Part shown: positions 9,071 through 17,431 of the stretch, one piece after another
Position numbering within the stretch: position 1 is the stretch's first letter
Layout: every line of letters begins with the position of its first letter
Source of the DNA: Rhodovulum sulfidophilum DSM 1374
GTDB taxonomy: Bacteria > Pseudomonadota > Alphaproteobacteria > Rhodobacterales > Rhodobacteraceae
Assembly: GCF_001633165.1 (NCBI RefSeq)
Contig: NZ_CP015418.1
Location: 3,534,001 to 3,598,000, forward strand
Length of the DNA: 64,000 nt
Direction of reading: 5' to 3'
Translations under genes and position numbers: made by a program
Notes under the pieces: model-generated
Database searches by the model: none
What the model saw: the letters and a program-made list of their open reading frames with translations, nothing else
What the model was told of the DNA's origin: nothing

Positions 9071-9640
9071 ATGCAGGATCCCTTCTTCTTCGGCTACGGA
9101 TCGCTGGTGAACCGCGCGACCCATGGCTATCGCGACGCGGTCCGGGCGCGGATCTCCGGCTGGCGCAGGGTCTGGCGGCACACGCCACTGCGTCCGGTGG
9201 CCTATCTGACGGCGGAACCGGCACCGGGCGTCACTCTTGACGGGTTGATCGCGGCGGTACCCGGGGGCGACTGGACCGCGCTCGACCAGCGCGAATACGC
9301 CTATGACCGGCATGCGGTGGGCAAGGTGGTGGACCATGGGCTTGCCGCGCGGATCGACGTGCATGTCTACGCCATCCCCGAGGGCCTGGCCGAGCCGCCC
9401 GACATCCGCCACCCGATCCTGCTCAGCTATCTCGACACCGTGGTGCAGGGCTATCTGCGCGAGTTCGGCCCGGCCGGGGCCGAGGCATTCTTCGCCACCA
9501 CCGGGGGCTGGGACGCGCCGGTGCTGAACGACCGAGATGCCCCCCGCTATCCGCGCGCGCAGTTGCTGAACGCAGCCGAGCGGGACACGGTGGATGCCGG
9601 GCTGAAGGCGCGGGGCGTGCGACGGATTCTGCCGGGCTGA
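9071..9640 (+). CDS. Gamma-glutamylcyclotransferase-like protein (ChaC/GGCT fold)
   Basis: This 189-residue protein would act on gamma-glutamyl compounds such as glutathione, releasing 5-oxoproline, if it has the family activity. The hallmark near the N-terminus is FFFGYGSLVNRATH, whose GYGSL forms the product-binding loop, and the start at 9071 places it at residues 6-10 as usual. A GGGAGG directly abuts this ATG, which is closer than ideal; an upstream in-frame ATG at 8984 would add 29 low-complexity residues from the tandem repeat. An acidic catalytic residue is likely in ALDQREYAYDR. It is a single-gene unit. Confidence 0.8.
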   Translation: MQDPFFFGYGSLVNRATHGYRDAVRARISGWRRVWRHTPLRPVAYLTAEPAPGVTLDGLIAAVPGGDWTALDQREYAYDRHAVGKVVDHGLAARIDVHVYAIPEGLAEPPDIRHPILLSYLDTVVQGYLREFGPAGAEAFFATTGGWDAPVLNDRDAPRYPRAQLLNAAERDTVDAGLKARGVRRILPG

Positions 9641-10235
9641 GGCGGAGGACAGGGAAGCTTCTGCTTCCATGAGCTTCCCGGCTTGTCATCGGGCCGCACC
9701 GACCGTGCCAGCTTTCAGCCCCGGTTCGACCCTTCCACGGAGAACAGCGAACCGTCCGTGCCGAAGCAGAACCGCTTCCCGGACCGCCATCCGTCAGACG
9801 TAGCTGTCGAATGCCAACGTCCCGTCGGCGCGATATTCGGCCCTCCGCCCACTACCCGCCGTGTGCTGTCCCCGCCAAAGGCGATATCAAAGACGCATAT
9901 CCGGACCTGCCCCCCCCCGGTCCCCCGACAGACCTCGATGCCGAGACTTGCCTACAGCATGCCCGGCTCGACAAACAGGCGCATCCGGGCGGCTTCCAGA
10001 CGGTCCTGCGCCCCGGCGCCGGGCCTTTCGGATTCCGGGTGCAGCATCCGATCTTCCTCCGGGAGCGTGCCTGCGACGACGCCGCCGACAGGCAGATCAC
10101 CGTCATCGCGATTGATGACGCCTGCGAGGCTCTGAAGCAGGCCCGGCGTGGCGGCGGCACAAGCCATCGCGTCCTTTTGCGTCTCGAGGTGGAGGAACAC
10201 CGGCTTTCCGGCCCTGGCGGCGTCTCAAGGAGCCT
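9641..10235. other. Intergenic, probably decayed sequence
   Basis: There is no supported gene. Minus-strand frames around 9950-10200 give a short reading (LHLETQKDAMACAAATPGLL) with some protein-like character but no family I can name. Frames on both strands are short or low complexity. Together with the IS remnant next to it, this looks like eroded DNA. Confidence 0.45.
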
Positions 10236-10700
10236 TCAAGCGGGTCGTCGCCTGTCGGCTGAAACCATGACCCTTCGCGACCCGGGCCTCTTCCATTGCC
10301 ACCGCCCTGCCCGCGCGCAAATCGTCCGAAAGGCCTTCAAGCCCCGACAGCGTTCCTTCGAGGCGGTTGAACAGCCGCGCCGTCCGCTGCTGAGCTTCTC
10401 GGCCTCCGGGTCGAAGCTGCGGACATATGCCGCCATCGCGCCGGGGGCCGGCTTGGCCCCTCTTTCGCCCGTCGTATCCGCGTGAGCCTTGCAAATGGTG
10501 CTGTCGATGAGGACGCATTCGAAGTTAGGGGCTGCACTCAACTCATGGAAAAGGCGCTCCGGGGGCCCCTCCATCGTCCATCTGCGGAACCGCACCTGCG
10601 CGCCAGCACGGCACTGCGCCCACAGATAACCGATTGTCAGCGCCGCTCCGCCCCGGCACCCCATCTCGTCCGGGGGCAGATGCCGCTTGCTCCGCGCTCA
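10236..10700 (-). pseudogene. IS5-family transposase remnant
   Basis: The minus-strand frame contains FRRWTMEGPPERLFHELS followed by FECVLIDSTICKAHADTTG. This matches the mid-region of IS5/IS427-type transposases, where VMIDSTIVRAHQHAAG-like sequence holds the first catalytic Asp. The N-terminal part is only partly readable upstream of 10664, and after about 10440 the frame diverges into unrelated sequence without the remaining D and E motifs. It is inactive and does not closely match the IS fragments at 692-1888. Confidence 0.6.
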
Positions 10701-10881
10701 TCCGTCAGCGGTCGCCTGCTCAAGATCGCCTTCGTTTTCGATCCTGAATCGGAACTCGCTGCAGATGGGAAACCCCTGAATGCAGACAGGGCCTAATCAG
10801 CGATACGCGCAGACGGTCAGCGCGTCCCCGGCTCCCTCGCAACACATCGAAACGGCTGAAAGATCGCCTCGCGAGGGCAAT

Positions 10882-10902
10882 CCAGCCCCCACAAGGGGCT
10901 GG
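10882..10902 (-). terminator. GC-rich hairpin after gltX
   Basis: A perfect 8-bp stem (CCAGCCCC/GGGGCTGG with a five-base loop) lies about 22 bases past the gltX stop. There is no T-run after it in the gltX direction, so it may only be a 3'-end stabilising structure. Confidence 0.35.
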
Positions 10903-10923
10903 CTGCCGGAGCCCGGCCGGGGC

Positions 10924-12243
10924 TCAGCCCGGTTTCTTCTGGAACAGCGGCAGCAGGTCGCCCAGTTCCGGGCCGCGCTCGCGGCCAGTGACGGCCTTGC
11001 GCAGCGGCATGAACAGCTTGCGGCCCTTGCGGCCGGTCTTTTCCTTCACCGCCTGGGTCCAGGCCGACCAGCTGTTCTCGTCATAGGGCGGCTCGGGCAG
11101 CATCGTCAGCGCCTCGGCGATGAAGTCGCGATCCTCCTCGTCGACCAGCGGTTCCGCGCCGTCGCGGCAAAGCGCCCACCAGCCGGCCAGATCGTGGCGG
11201 GTGACGATGTTCTCGCGCACCGCCTGCCAGAACCGCTCGGCCCGGTCGTCCGGAACGCCCAGCGCCGCGATCTCTTCCCGGACCGCGGCGAAGGGCAGCC
11301 CGTGCAGATGCCGGGAGGTCAGCGGGAACAGGTCGTGTTCGTCGAACTTGGTGGGGGCGGCGCCGAAGGTCGAGATGTCGAAGCCTTCGATCAGCTCGTC
11401 GAGGCTGCCCGCCAGCTCGACCGGCTGGGACGAGCCGAGACGGGCCATCAGTGACAGCAGCGCCATCGGCTCGACCCCCTGCTTGCGCAGATCGCGCAGC
11501 GACAGGTGGCCCAGCCGTTTCGACAGCGCCTCGCCCTGGGGCCCGGTCAGCAGCGAATGGTGGGCGAAGGTCGGGGGGGTGCCGCCGATGGCCCGGATGA
11601 TCTGGATCTGGGTCGCGGTGTTGGTGACATGGTCGGACCCGCGCACGATATGGGTCACGCCCATGTCCACGTCGTCGACCACCGAGGCGAAGGTATAAAG
11701 CACCTGGCCGTCGCCCCGGATCAGCACCGGGTCCGAGACGCTGGCCGCGTCGATCGAGATGTCGCCGAGAATGCCGTCGGTCCACTCGATCCGCTCGCGG
11801 TCGAGCAAAAAGCGCCAATGCCCCGGGCGCTCGGCCCGAAGCGCGGCCTTCTCGTCCTCGGACAGCTCCAGAGCGGCACGGTCATAGACCGGCGGCTTGC
11901 CCATGTTCAGCTGCTTCTTGCGCTTGAGGTCCAGCTCGGTCGGTGTCTCGAAACATTCGTAAAGCCGCCCCGAGGCGCGCAGCTCGGCGGCAACCTCGGA
12001 ATAGCGGTCGAGACGGGCCGATTGCTGCTCTTCGCGGTCCCAGCTGAAGCCCAGCCATTCCAGATCCTCGCGGATGCCGTCGATATATTCCTGCTTGGAC
12101 CGTTCCGGGTCGGTATCGTCGAAGCGCAGGATGAAGGTGCCGCCGGCCTTGCGGGCGATCATGTAGTTGAACAACGCGGTGCGCAGGTTGCCCACATGAA
12201 TGTAGCCGGTGGGCGACGGCGCGAAACGGGTGACGGTGGTCAT
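10924..12243 (-). CDS. gltX: Glutamate--tRNA ligase
   Basis: This enzyme charges tRNA-Glu (and in organisms lacking GlnRS also tRNA-Gln) with glutamate. It is a class I synthetase of 439 residues, the length of the shorter alphaproteobacterial GluRS. The HIGH-type signature is PTGYIHVGNLR at residues 11-21 and the KMSKS-type loop is ALSKRLG around 239-245. The start at 12243 is supported by AAGGAG seven bases upstream; the open frame continues much farther upstream, but that part is a GC shadow. It is divergent from a small metallopeptidase gene, with about 60 bases between the two starts. Confidence 0.96.
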   Translation of the reverse strand: MTTVTRFAPSPTGYIHVGNLRTALFNYMIARKAGGTFILRFDDTDPERSKQEYIDGIREDLEWLGFSWDREEQQSARLDRYSEVAAELRASGRLYECFETPTELDLKRKKQLNMGKPPVYDRAALELSEDEKAALRAERPGHWRFLLDRERIEWTDGILGDISIDAASVSDPVLIRGDGQVLYTFASVVDDVDMGVTHIVRGSDHVTNTATQIQIIRAIGGTPPTFAHHSLLTGPQGEALSKRLGHLSLRDLRKQGVEPMALLSLMARLGSSQPVELAGSLDELIEGFDISTFGAAPTKFDEHDLFPLTSRHLHGLPFAAVREEIAALGVPDDRAERFWQAVRENIVTRHDLAGWWALCRDGAEPLVDEEDRDFIAEALTMLPEPPYDENSWSAWTQAVKEKTGRKGRKLFMPLRKAVTGRERGPELGDLLPLFQKKPG

Positions 12244-12303
12244 GGGCATTCTCCTTGAGTGCCCGCTCTTCCACAACGGCGCGGTTTTGTCCATATCGGG
12301 CCC

Positions 12304-12714
12304 ATGACAGACCCGATCCGACATGGCCTTCCGCCCTCGCTCGACGAGATCGCCGACCTTGCCGCCGCCGCCCGCGACGCACTGCCCGAGCCGTTCCGAG
12401 GACCGGCCCGCGCGGTGGCGATCCGGGTCGAGGATCTCGCCTCGGACGAGATGCTCCGCGAGCTCGATATCGAAAGCCCGTTCGAGCTGACCGGGCTTTA
12501 CGACGGCATCCCGCTGACCGAGAAATCGGTGATGGACCAGCCCGAGCGGCCCGATACGGTCTGGCTGTTCCGCCGTGCGATCCTCGACGAATGGGTCGAT
12601 CGCGAGGAGGTGACCCTGACCGAGCTGGTGACCCATGTGCTGATCCACGAGATCGCGCATCATTTCGGCTGGTCCGACGACGACATCGCCTCGATCGATC
12701 CCTGGTGGGAATGA
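12304..12714 (+). CDS. Small zinc metallopeptidase-fold protein (DUF1025-like)
   Basis: This 136-residue protein has the zinc-binding motif HEIAHHFG at residues 115-122, close to the C-terminus, and ends DIASIDPWWE. That arrangement is typical of the small bacterial metallopeptidase family annotated as DUF1025 or 'metallopeptidase family protein'. The start at 12304 gives MTDPIRHG; an earlier in-frame ATG at 12259 is less likely because it overlaps the gltX promoter region. The biological substrate is unknown. Confidence 0.85.
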   Translation: MTDPIRHGLPPSLDEIADLAAAARDALPEPFRGPARAVAIRVEDLASDEMLRELDIESPFELTGLYDGIPLTEKSVMDQPERPDTVWLFRRAILDEWVDREEVTLTELVTHVLIHEIAHHFGWSDDDIASIDPWWE

Positions 12715-12831
12715 CCCCGTCCCGGCCGCGCGCCCTCGCGCCGTCGTGAGATGGCAGGCCCGCGGATCGCCGCTATCCTTCCCTGCGGGGAAGCTCCGGC
12801 CCCGGGCCGGGGCAGCAGAGGGAGACCCGCC

Positions 12832-13749
12832 ATGACCAAGATGACCCGCCGCCACGCGCTTCTGGCCGGGGCCGCCTTGCCGCTGGCCGCCGCCGTCCGT
12901 CCGGCCCGGGCCGCCGCGCCGATGATGGGCCCGGCCCGGCCGCCCTTCAACCGCTTCGCCCTGGGCAGCTTCGAGGTGACGACGATCCTTGCGGGCAGTC
13001 GCACCGTGCCCGACCCGCAGACGATCTTCGGGCTGAATGTCGCGCCCGAACGATTCGCCGCCGTCTCCGAGGCGGCGATGATCCCGGCCGACAAGGCGCA
13101 GTTCTTCTTCACCCCGACCGTGGTCAATACCGGGGCCGAGCTGATCCTGTTCGATACCGGTCTTGCGCCCCGGGGCACCGTCGCCGCGCTGGAGGCCGCG
13201 GGCTATACCCCCGACCAGATCGACACCGTCATCATCACCCATATGCATGGCGACCATATCGGCGGGCTGATGGAGAACGGGACCGAGACCTTTTCCAATG
13301 CCCGCTATGTCACCGGCGCGGTCGAGTTCGATGCCTGGGACATGTCGGGCGACGAGAGCTTCGAGACGAAGATGCGCCCGCTCGCCGAAAAGACGCGCTT
13401 TCTCGAAGATGGCGACGAGGCCGCACCCGGCGTGACTGCGGTGGCGGCCTTCGGCCATACGCCCGGGCACATGGCCTACCGGCTGGAGAGCGACGGCAAG
13501 GCACTGCTGCTCGGCGCCGATTTCGCCAATCACTATATCTGGTCGCTGGCCCATCCCGACTGGGAGGTGCTCTATGACCGCGACAAGGAAGCGGCGGCAG
13601 CCACGCGGCGGCGGCTGCTCGACATGCTGGCGGCCGAGCGGATGCCCTTCATCGGCTATCACATGCCGTTCCCGGCCTTGGGCTATGTCGAGAAACAGGA
13701 GACCGGCTATCGCTATCTGCCTGCCAGCTATCAGATGATGCTCGAATAA
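12832..13749 (+). CDS. MBL-fold metallohydrolase, Tat-exported
   Basis: This 305-residue metallo-beta-lactamase-fold hydrolase has the zinc ligands in THMHGDHIGG (His137, His139, Asp141, His142), a second histidine site in FGHTPGHMAY and the bridging Asp in GADFANHY. The N-terminus MTKMTRRHALLAGAALPLAA contains a twin-arginine signal, so it should be exported folded to the periplasm with its metals. The start at 12832 follows GAGGGAGA. Related exported proteins include quorum-quenching lactonases and other hydrolases; the substrate cannot be told from sequence. It appears monocistronic. Confidence 0.88.
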   Translation: MTKMTRRHALLAGAALPLAAAVRPARAAAPMMGPARPPFNRFALGSFEVTTILAGSRTVPDPQTIFGLNVAPERFAAVSEAAMIPADKAQFFFTPTVVNTGAELILFDTGLAPRGTVAALEAAGYTPDQIDTVIITHMHGDHIGGLMENGTETFSNARYVTGAVEFDAWDMSGDESFETKMRPLAEKTRFLEDGDEAAPGVTAVAAFGHTPGHMAYRLESDGKALLLGADFANHYIWSLAHPDWEVLYDRDKEAAAATRRRLLDMLAAERMPFIGYHMPFPALGYVEKQETGYRYLPASYQMMLE

Positions 13750-13883
13750 TCAGCGACGCCGGGGCGAGGATGGCAGCCGCCCCGGCGCATTCGGCCCGAT
13801 CATCGCTGTCGGGCGGAAACGGGCTTGGCCTCGGGCGGCCGGAGTGGCAGTGTCGCCCCGCGAATGCCAAGGACCCCCCACTC

Positions 13884-14831
13884 ATGCACGATATCCTGAC
13901 CGTCACGCTCAACCCGACCGTGGACCTGTCCACGTCGGTTGCCCATGTCGTGCCCGGCGACAAGCTGCGCTGCGCCCCGCCGGTGACCGATCCGGGCGGC
14001 GGCGGCATCAATGTCTCGCGCGCGATCCGGCTTCTGGGCGGCGAAAGCCTCGCGCTGGTGGCGCTGGGCGGCCATAACGGCGACAAGCTGCGCGCGCTTC
14101 TCGAACATGAGGGCATCCGGCTCATTCCGCTGGTCGCGCCGGGCGAAACCCGGATGAGCCTTGCGGTCACCGACAGCGCCTCGGGCGAGCAGTTCCGCTT
14201 CGTGCTGCCGGGGCCGATCTGGAACGAGGCCGGGCTGAAGGCAACGCTGGCGGCGGTGACGACGGCGGTGCCCAAATCGGGCTATGTGGTGATCTCGGGC
14301 AGCCTGCCGCGCGGCCTGCCCGAGGATTTCACCGAACGGGTCTGCACCAAGATCGGGGCGCGCGGCGCGCGGGTGATCGCCGACACGTCGGGACCGGCGC
14401 TGTTCCGGCTGGCCCGGGCACGGGACGCGGTGCCCTATGTGCTGCGCATGGACGGGCTCGAGGCAGAAGAACTGGCCGGGCGCGCCTTGCCCGACCGCAA
14501 GGACAGCGTGGATTTCGCAGCCGAGCTGGTGGCGCGGGGCGTGGCCAAGGTGGTGGTGATCGCCCGGGGCGCCGAGGGCAACGTGCTGGCGGCCGAGGGG
14601 CTCAGGCTGCATGTCGGCGCGGCCAGGGTGCCGGTCCGCTCGCTGGTGGGCGCGGGAGACAGCTTCGTCGGCGCCTTCGTGCTGGCGCTGGCACGGGATG
14701 AGGGCCTCGCCCGGGCGCTGCAATGGGGCGCGGCCGCAGCCAGCGCGGCGGTGATGACGGATGCCACCGCGCTCTGCACCCGCGAGGATACCGAGGCGCT
14801 TCTTGAGCGCTGCCCGGTGACGGAGCTCTGA
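13884..14831 (+). CDS. pfkB: PfkB-family phosphofructokinase
   Basis: This 315-residue sugar kinase of the PfkB/ribokinase fold most resembles E. coli Pfk-2 (6-phosphofructokinase). Matching landmarks are the substrate block KLRC-PPVTDPGGGGINVSRA, SGEQFRFVLPGP, VISGSLPRG and the catalytic GAGDS (Asp259), with the C-terminal ALCTREDTEAL also as in Pfk-2. A 1-phosphofructokinase or tagatose-6-phosphate kinase role is a less likely alternative. The start at 13884 fits family length; the open frame upstream is not needed. It ends facing wrbA. Confidence 0.88.
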   Translation: MHDILTVTLNPTVDLSTSVAHVVPGDKLRCAPPVTDPGGGGINVSRAIRLLGGESLALVALGGHNGDKLRALLEHEGIRLIPLVAPGETRMSLAVTDSASGEQFRFVLPGPIWNEAGLKATLAAVTTAVPKSGYVVISGSLPRGLPEDFTERVCTKIGARGARVIADTSGPALFRLARARDAVPYVLRMDGLEAEELAGRALPDRKDSVDFAAELVARGVAKVVVIARGAEGNVLAAEGLRLHVGAARVPVRSLVGAGDSFVGAFVLALARDEGLARALQWGAAAASAAVMTDATALCTREDTEALLERCPVTEL

Positions 14832-14838
14832 GGCCGGG

Positions 14839-14865
14839 CGTCCCGGACCCTCTTTGACCGGGACG
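14839..14865. terminator. Hairpin between convergent pfkB and wrbA
   Basis: A perfect 8-bp inverted repeat (CGTCCCGG/CCGGGACG, 11-base loop) sits between the two stop codons. It lacks a T-run in either direction, so intrinsic termination is uncertain. Confidence 0.4.
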
Positions 14866-14876
14866 TCCGACTGCCG

Positions 14877-15470
14877 TCAGGCGATCAGCTTTCCGGCGAT
14901 CTCGACCAGCAGCCGGGCCTGATGGGCGACGGCCGCCCTGCCCTTGTCGTCGAACTCTCCGGCCTTGGCGGAATAGCCATAGGGATTGCCGCCCGCCTCG
15001 AAGATCGCCGGGTCGGTATAGCCCGGCGGCACCAGGATCGATCCCCAATGCATGAAGGTCGGATAAAGCGTGAGCAGCGTGGCTTCCTGACCGCCATGCG
15101 CATTCATCGCGCTGGTGGTGGCGGTCGCGGCCTTGCCGGCAAGCTTGCCATCCTGCCAGACCGGCCCCAGCGTATCGATGAAGGCCCGCATCTGGCTGGC
15201 CACGACCCCGAAGCGGGTCGGCGCCGAGAAGAAATAGGCATCGGCCCAGGCCATGTCCTCGGGCGTGGCGACCGGAATGTCGGCCATCTTCTCGAGCTGC
15301 TCGGCCCAGGCGGCCTGGCCCTTCACGACATCCTCGGGCGCGGTCTCGGCCACGCGCCGAAGGCGGACCTCTGCGCCTGCCTCTGTGGCGGCCTCGGCCG
15401 CGGCCTCGGCGATCTGGTGATTGGTTCCGTAGGTCGAATAGAAGATGATGGCGAGTTTGGGTCTGGTCAT
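14877..15470 (-). CDS. wrbA: NAD(P)H:quinone oxidoreductase WrbA
   Basis: This flavodoxin-like FMN enzyme reduces quinones by two electrons, limiting semiquinone stress. It has 197 residues, the normal WrbA length. The FMN phosphate loop is [14 protein letters not shown] near the N-terminus; [18 protein letters not shown] and [14 protein letters not shown] are typical WrbA blocks. The start at 15470 has GAGG seven bases upstream. It is a single gene between pfkB and nadE. Confidence 0.94.
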   Translation of the reverse strand: MTRPKLAIIFYSTYGTNHQIAEAAAEAATEAGAEVRLRRVAETAPEDVVKGQAAWAEQLEKMADIPVATPEDMAWADAYFFSAPTRFGVVASQMRAFIDTLGPVWQDGKLAGKAATATTSAMNAHGGQEATLLTLYPTFMHWGSILVPPGYTDPAIFEAGGNPYGYSAKAGEFDDKGRAAVAHQARLLVEIAGKLIA

Positions 15471-15626
15471 GGCAGATACCTCGTTCGGGTTTCGGCTCTG
15501 CCTGAGATATGGCCCGGACCGCCGCGGTCCAGAGGCCGCGGGCGCAGGCGCCCTGTGCGAGAGGGCACCGTGCGACGGGTACGGTGCGACCGGGACCGAT
15601 TTTTCGTCGAAAAATCGCCGCCCCGT

Positions 15627-17288
15627 TCAGGACGGGTCGCGCCAGCGGTTCACGATCGGATAGCGGCGGTCGAGCCAGAACGCCCGCTGCGTCAGCCGAG
15701 CCCCGGGGGCGGACTGGAAGCGCTTGTATTCGCTGATATAGATCAGATGCTCGACGCGTTTCACAATGTCCCTGTCGAGCCCCTCGGCCACCAGATCCTC
15801 GACCGAACGCCCATCATCGACCAGCCCCTCGAGTATCCGGTCGAGCACCGGATAGGGCGGCAGGCTGTCCTCGTCCTTCTGATCGGCGCGCAATTCCGCC
15901 GAGGGCGGCTTCTCGATCACCCGGGACGGGATCACCTCGCCCGCGGGCCCCTTCATCCAGGGCCGGTGATGGGCGTTGCGCCAGCGGCAGGTCTCGAAGA
16001 CGCGCGTCTTGTAGAGATCCTTGATCGGATTGTAGCCGCCCGCCATGTCGCCATAGATCGTGGCATAGCCGACCGCCACTTCCGACTTGTTGCCGGTGGT
16101 CAGCAGCATCTCGCCGAACTTGTTCGAGATCGCCATCAACAGCAGCCCACGCAACCGCGATTGCAGGTTCTCCTCGGTGACGCCCGGCTCGGTCCCCGCG
16201 AAAAGCGGCGCCAGGACCTCGGTTGCGGCCGCCTGCGGTGCCGAGATCGGCACCTCGTCGAGCCGGCAGCCCAGCGCCCCGGCCACCGCCGCCGCATCCT
16301 CGAGCGACCCGGCCGAGGTGAAGTCCGAGGGCAGCATCACGCAATGCACGTTCTCCGGACCCAGCGCATCGGCCGCGATCGCCGCCACCAGCGCCGAGTC
16401 GATGCCGCCCGACAGCCCCAGCACCACCTTCGAGAACCCCGATTTCTCGACATAGGCGCCAAGCGCCGTCACCATCACCCGGTAATCCTGTTCCCAGGCA
16501 TCGGGCAGGACCGCGCGCGGGCCGCGATCGGCGCGCCAGCCCTCGGGCGTGCGGCGGAAGTCGACATGGGCAAGGCCCTCTTCCAGCACCGGCATCTGCA
16601 GCGCCAGCGCCCCGCCCGGGTTGAGCACGAACGACCCGCCGTCGAAGACCTGATCGTCCTGCCCGCCGACGAGATTGAGATAGACCAGCGGCAGCCCGGT
16701 CTCGACCACCCGCGAGACCATGATGTTCATCCGGCTGTCATGCTTGCCGCGGTGATAGGGCGAGCCATTCGGCACCAGAAGGATCTCGGCCCCGGTCTCG
16801 GCCAGCGCCTCGGCCACATCCTCGTACCAGGCATCCTCGCAGACCGGCATCCCGATCCGAAGCGGACCGACCCGCACCGGCCCGACGATCGGACCGCCGT
16901 CAAAGACCCGCTTCTCGTCGAACACCTCGTCATTGGGCAGGTGATGCTTGAAGACCCGCGCCAGCACCTGGCCCCGGTGAAGGACGAAATAGGCGTTGTG
17001 ATGGCGCCCGCCCTCGACGACCGGCGCCCCGATCCCGAGCGCGGGGCCATCGGCGCAGTCGCGGGCCAGCGCCTCGAGCCGGGCCGCGACATCGGCCAGG
17101 AAGGCGGGCCTCTGCGCCAGGTCCTGCAGCTGGTAGCCGGTCAGGAACATCTCGGGCAGCGCCACCATGTCGGCCCCCGCATCGCGCCCGGCCGCCCAAG
17201 CGGCGCGCGCCTTGGCGGCATTGTCTTCCAGCGCCCCGACCGTCGGGTCGTACTGGGCCAGGGTGAGGCGGAACCGGTCGTCGGCCAT
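15627..17288 (-). CDS. nadE: NAD+ synthase, glutamine-hydrolysing
   Basis: This enzyme makes NAD+ from deamido-NAD+ with ATP, using ammonia from glutamine. It has 553 residues and two domains. The N-terminal nitrilase-like glutaminase has its Glu in ALPEMFLTGYQL, Lys in ARVFKHHLPN and Cys in GMPVCEDAWY. The C-terminal synthetase has the PP-loop LGLSGGIDSALVAAI and GYATIYGDMAGGYNPIKDLYKT. The start at 17288 has GAGG seven bases upstream. It is about 140 bases from, and divergent to, the MORN-repeat gene. Confidence 0.96.
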   Translation of the reverse strand: MADDRFRLTLAQYDPTVGALEDNAAKARAAWAAGRDAGADMVALPEMFLTGYQLQDLAQRPAFLADVAARLEALARDCADGPALGIGAPVVEGGRHHNAYFVLHRGQVLARVFKHHLPNDEVFDEKRVFDGGPIVGPVRVGPLRIGMPVCEDAWYEDVAEALAETGAEILLVPNGSPYHRGKHDSRMNIMVSRVVETGLPLVYLNLVGGQDDQVFDGGSFVLNPGGALALQMPVLEEGLAHVDFRRTPEGWRADRGPRAVLPDAWEQDYRVMVTALGAYVEKSGFSKVVLGLSGGIDSALVAAIAADALGPENVHCVMLPSDFTSAGSLEDAAAVAGALGCRLDEVPISAPQAAATEVLAPLFAGTEPGVTEENLQSRLRGLLLMAISNKFGEMLLTTGNKSEVAVGYATIYGDMAGGYNPIKDLYKTRVFETCRWRNAHHRPWMKGPAGEVIPSRVIEKPPSAELRADQKDEDSLPPYPVLDRILEGLVDDGRSVEDLVAEGLDRDIVKRVEHLIYISEYKRFQSAPGARLTQRAFWLDRRYPIVNRWRDPS

Positions 17289-17431
17289 GGCATTCCTCGT
17301 CGCGTCCTGCCCCGCCTCTTAGCAGACTGACAGGCAAGTGAAAGCCGTCGGATGGTGAAAACCGTTGTAAGCCCGGCGAGGCTCCACTAGGGTTTCCGCG
17401 CTTTCAAAAAGAACCGCGGCAAGTCAGGGCG

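Noticed and set aside
12244..13662. Upstream extension of the gltX frame to 912 codons
   Set aside because: The GluRS N-terminus begins at 12243 with a good ribosome site; the extension is antisense to two real plus-strand genes.
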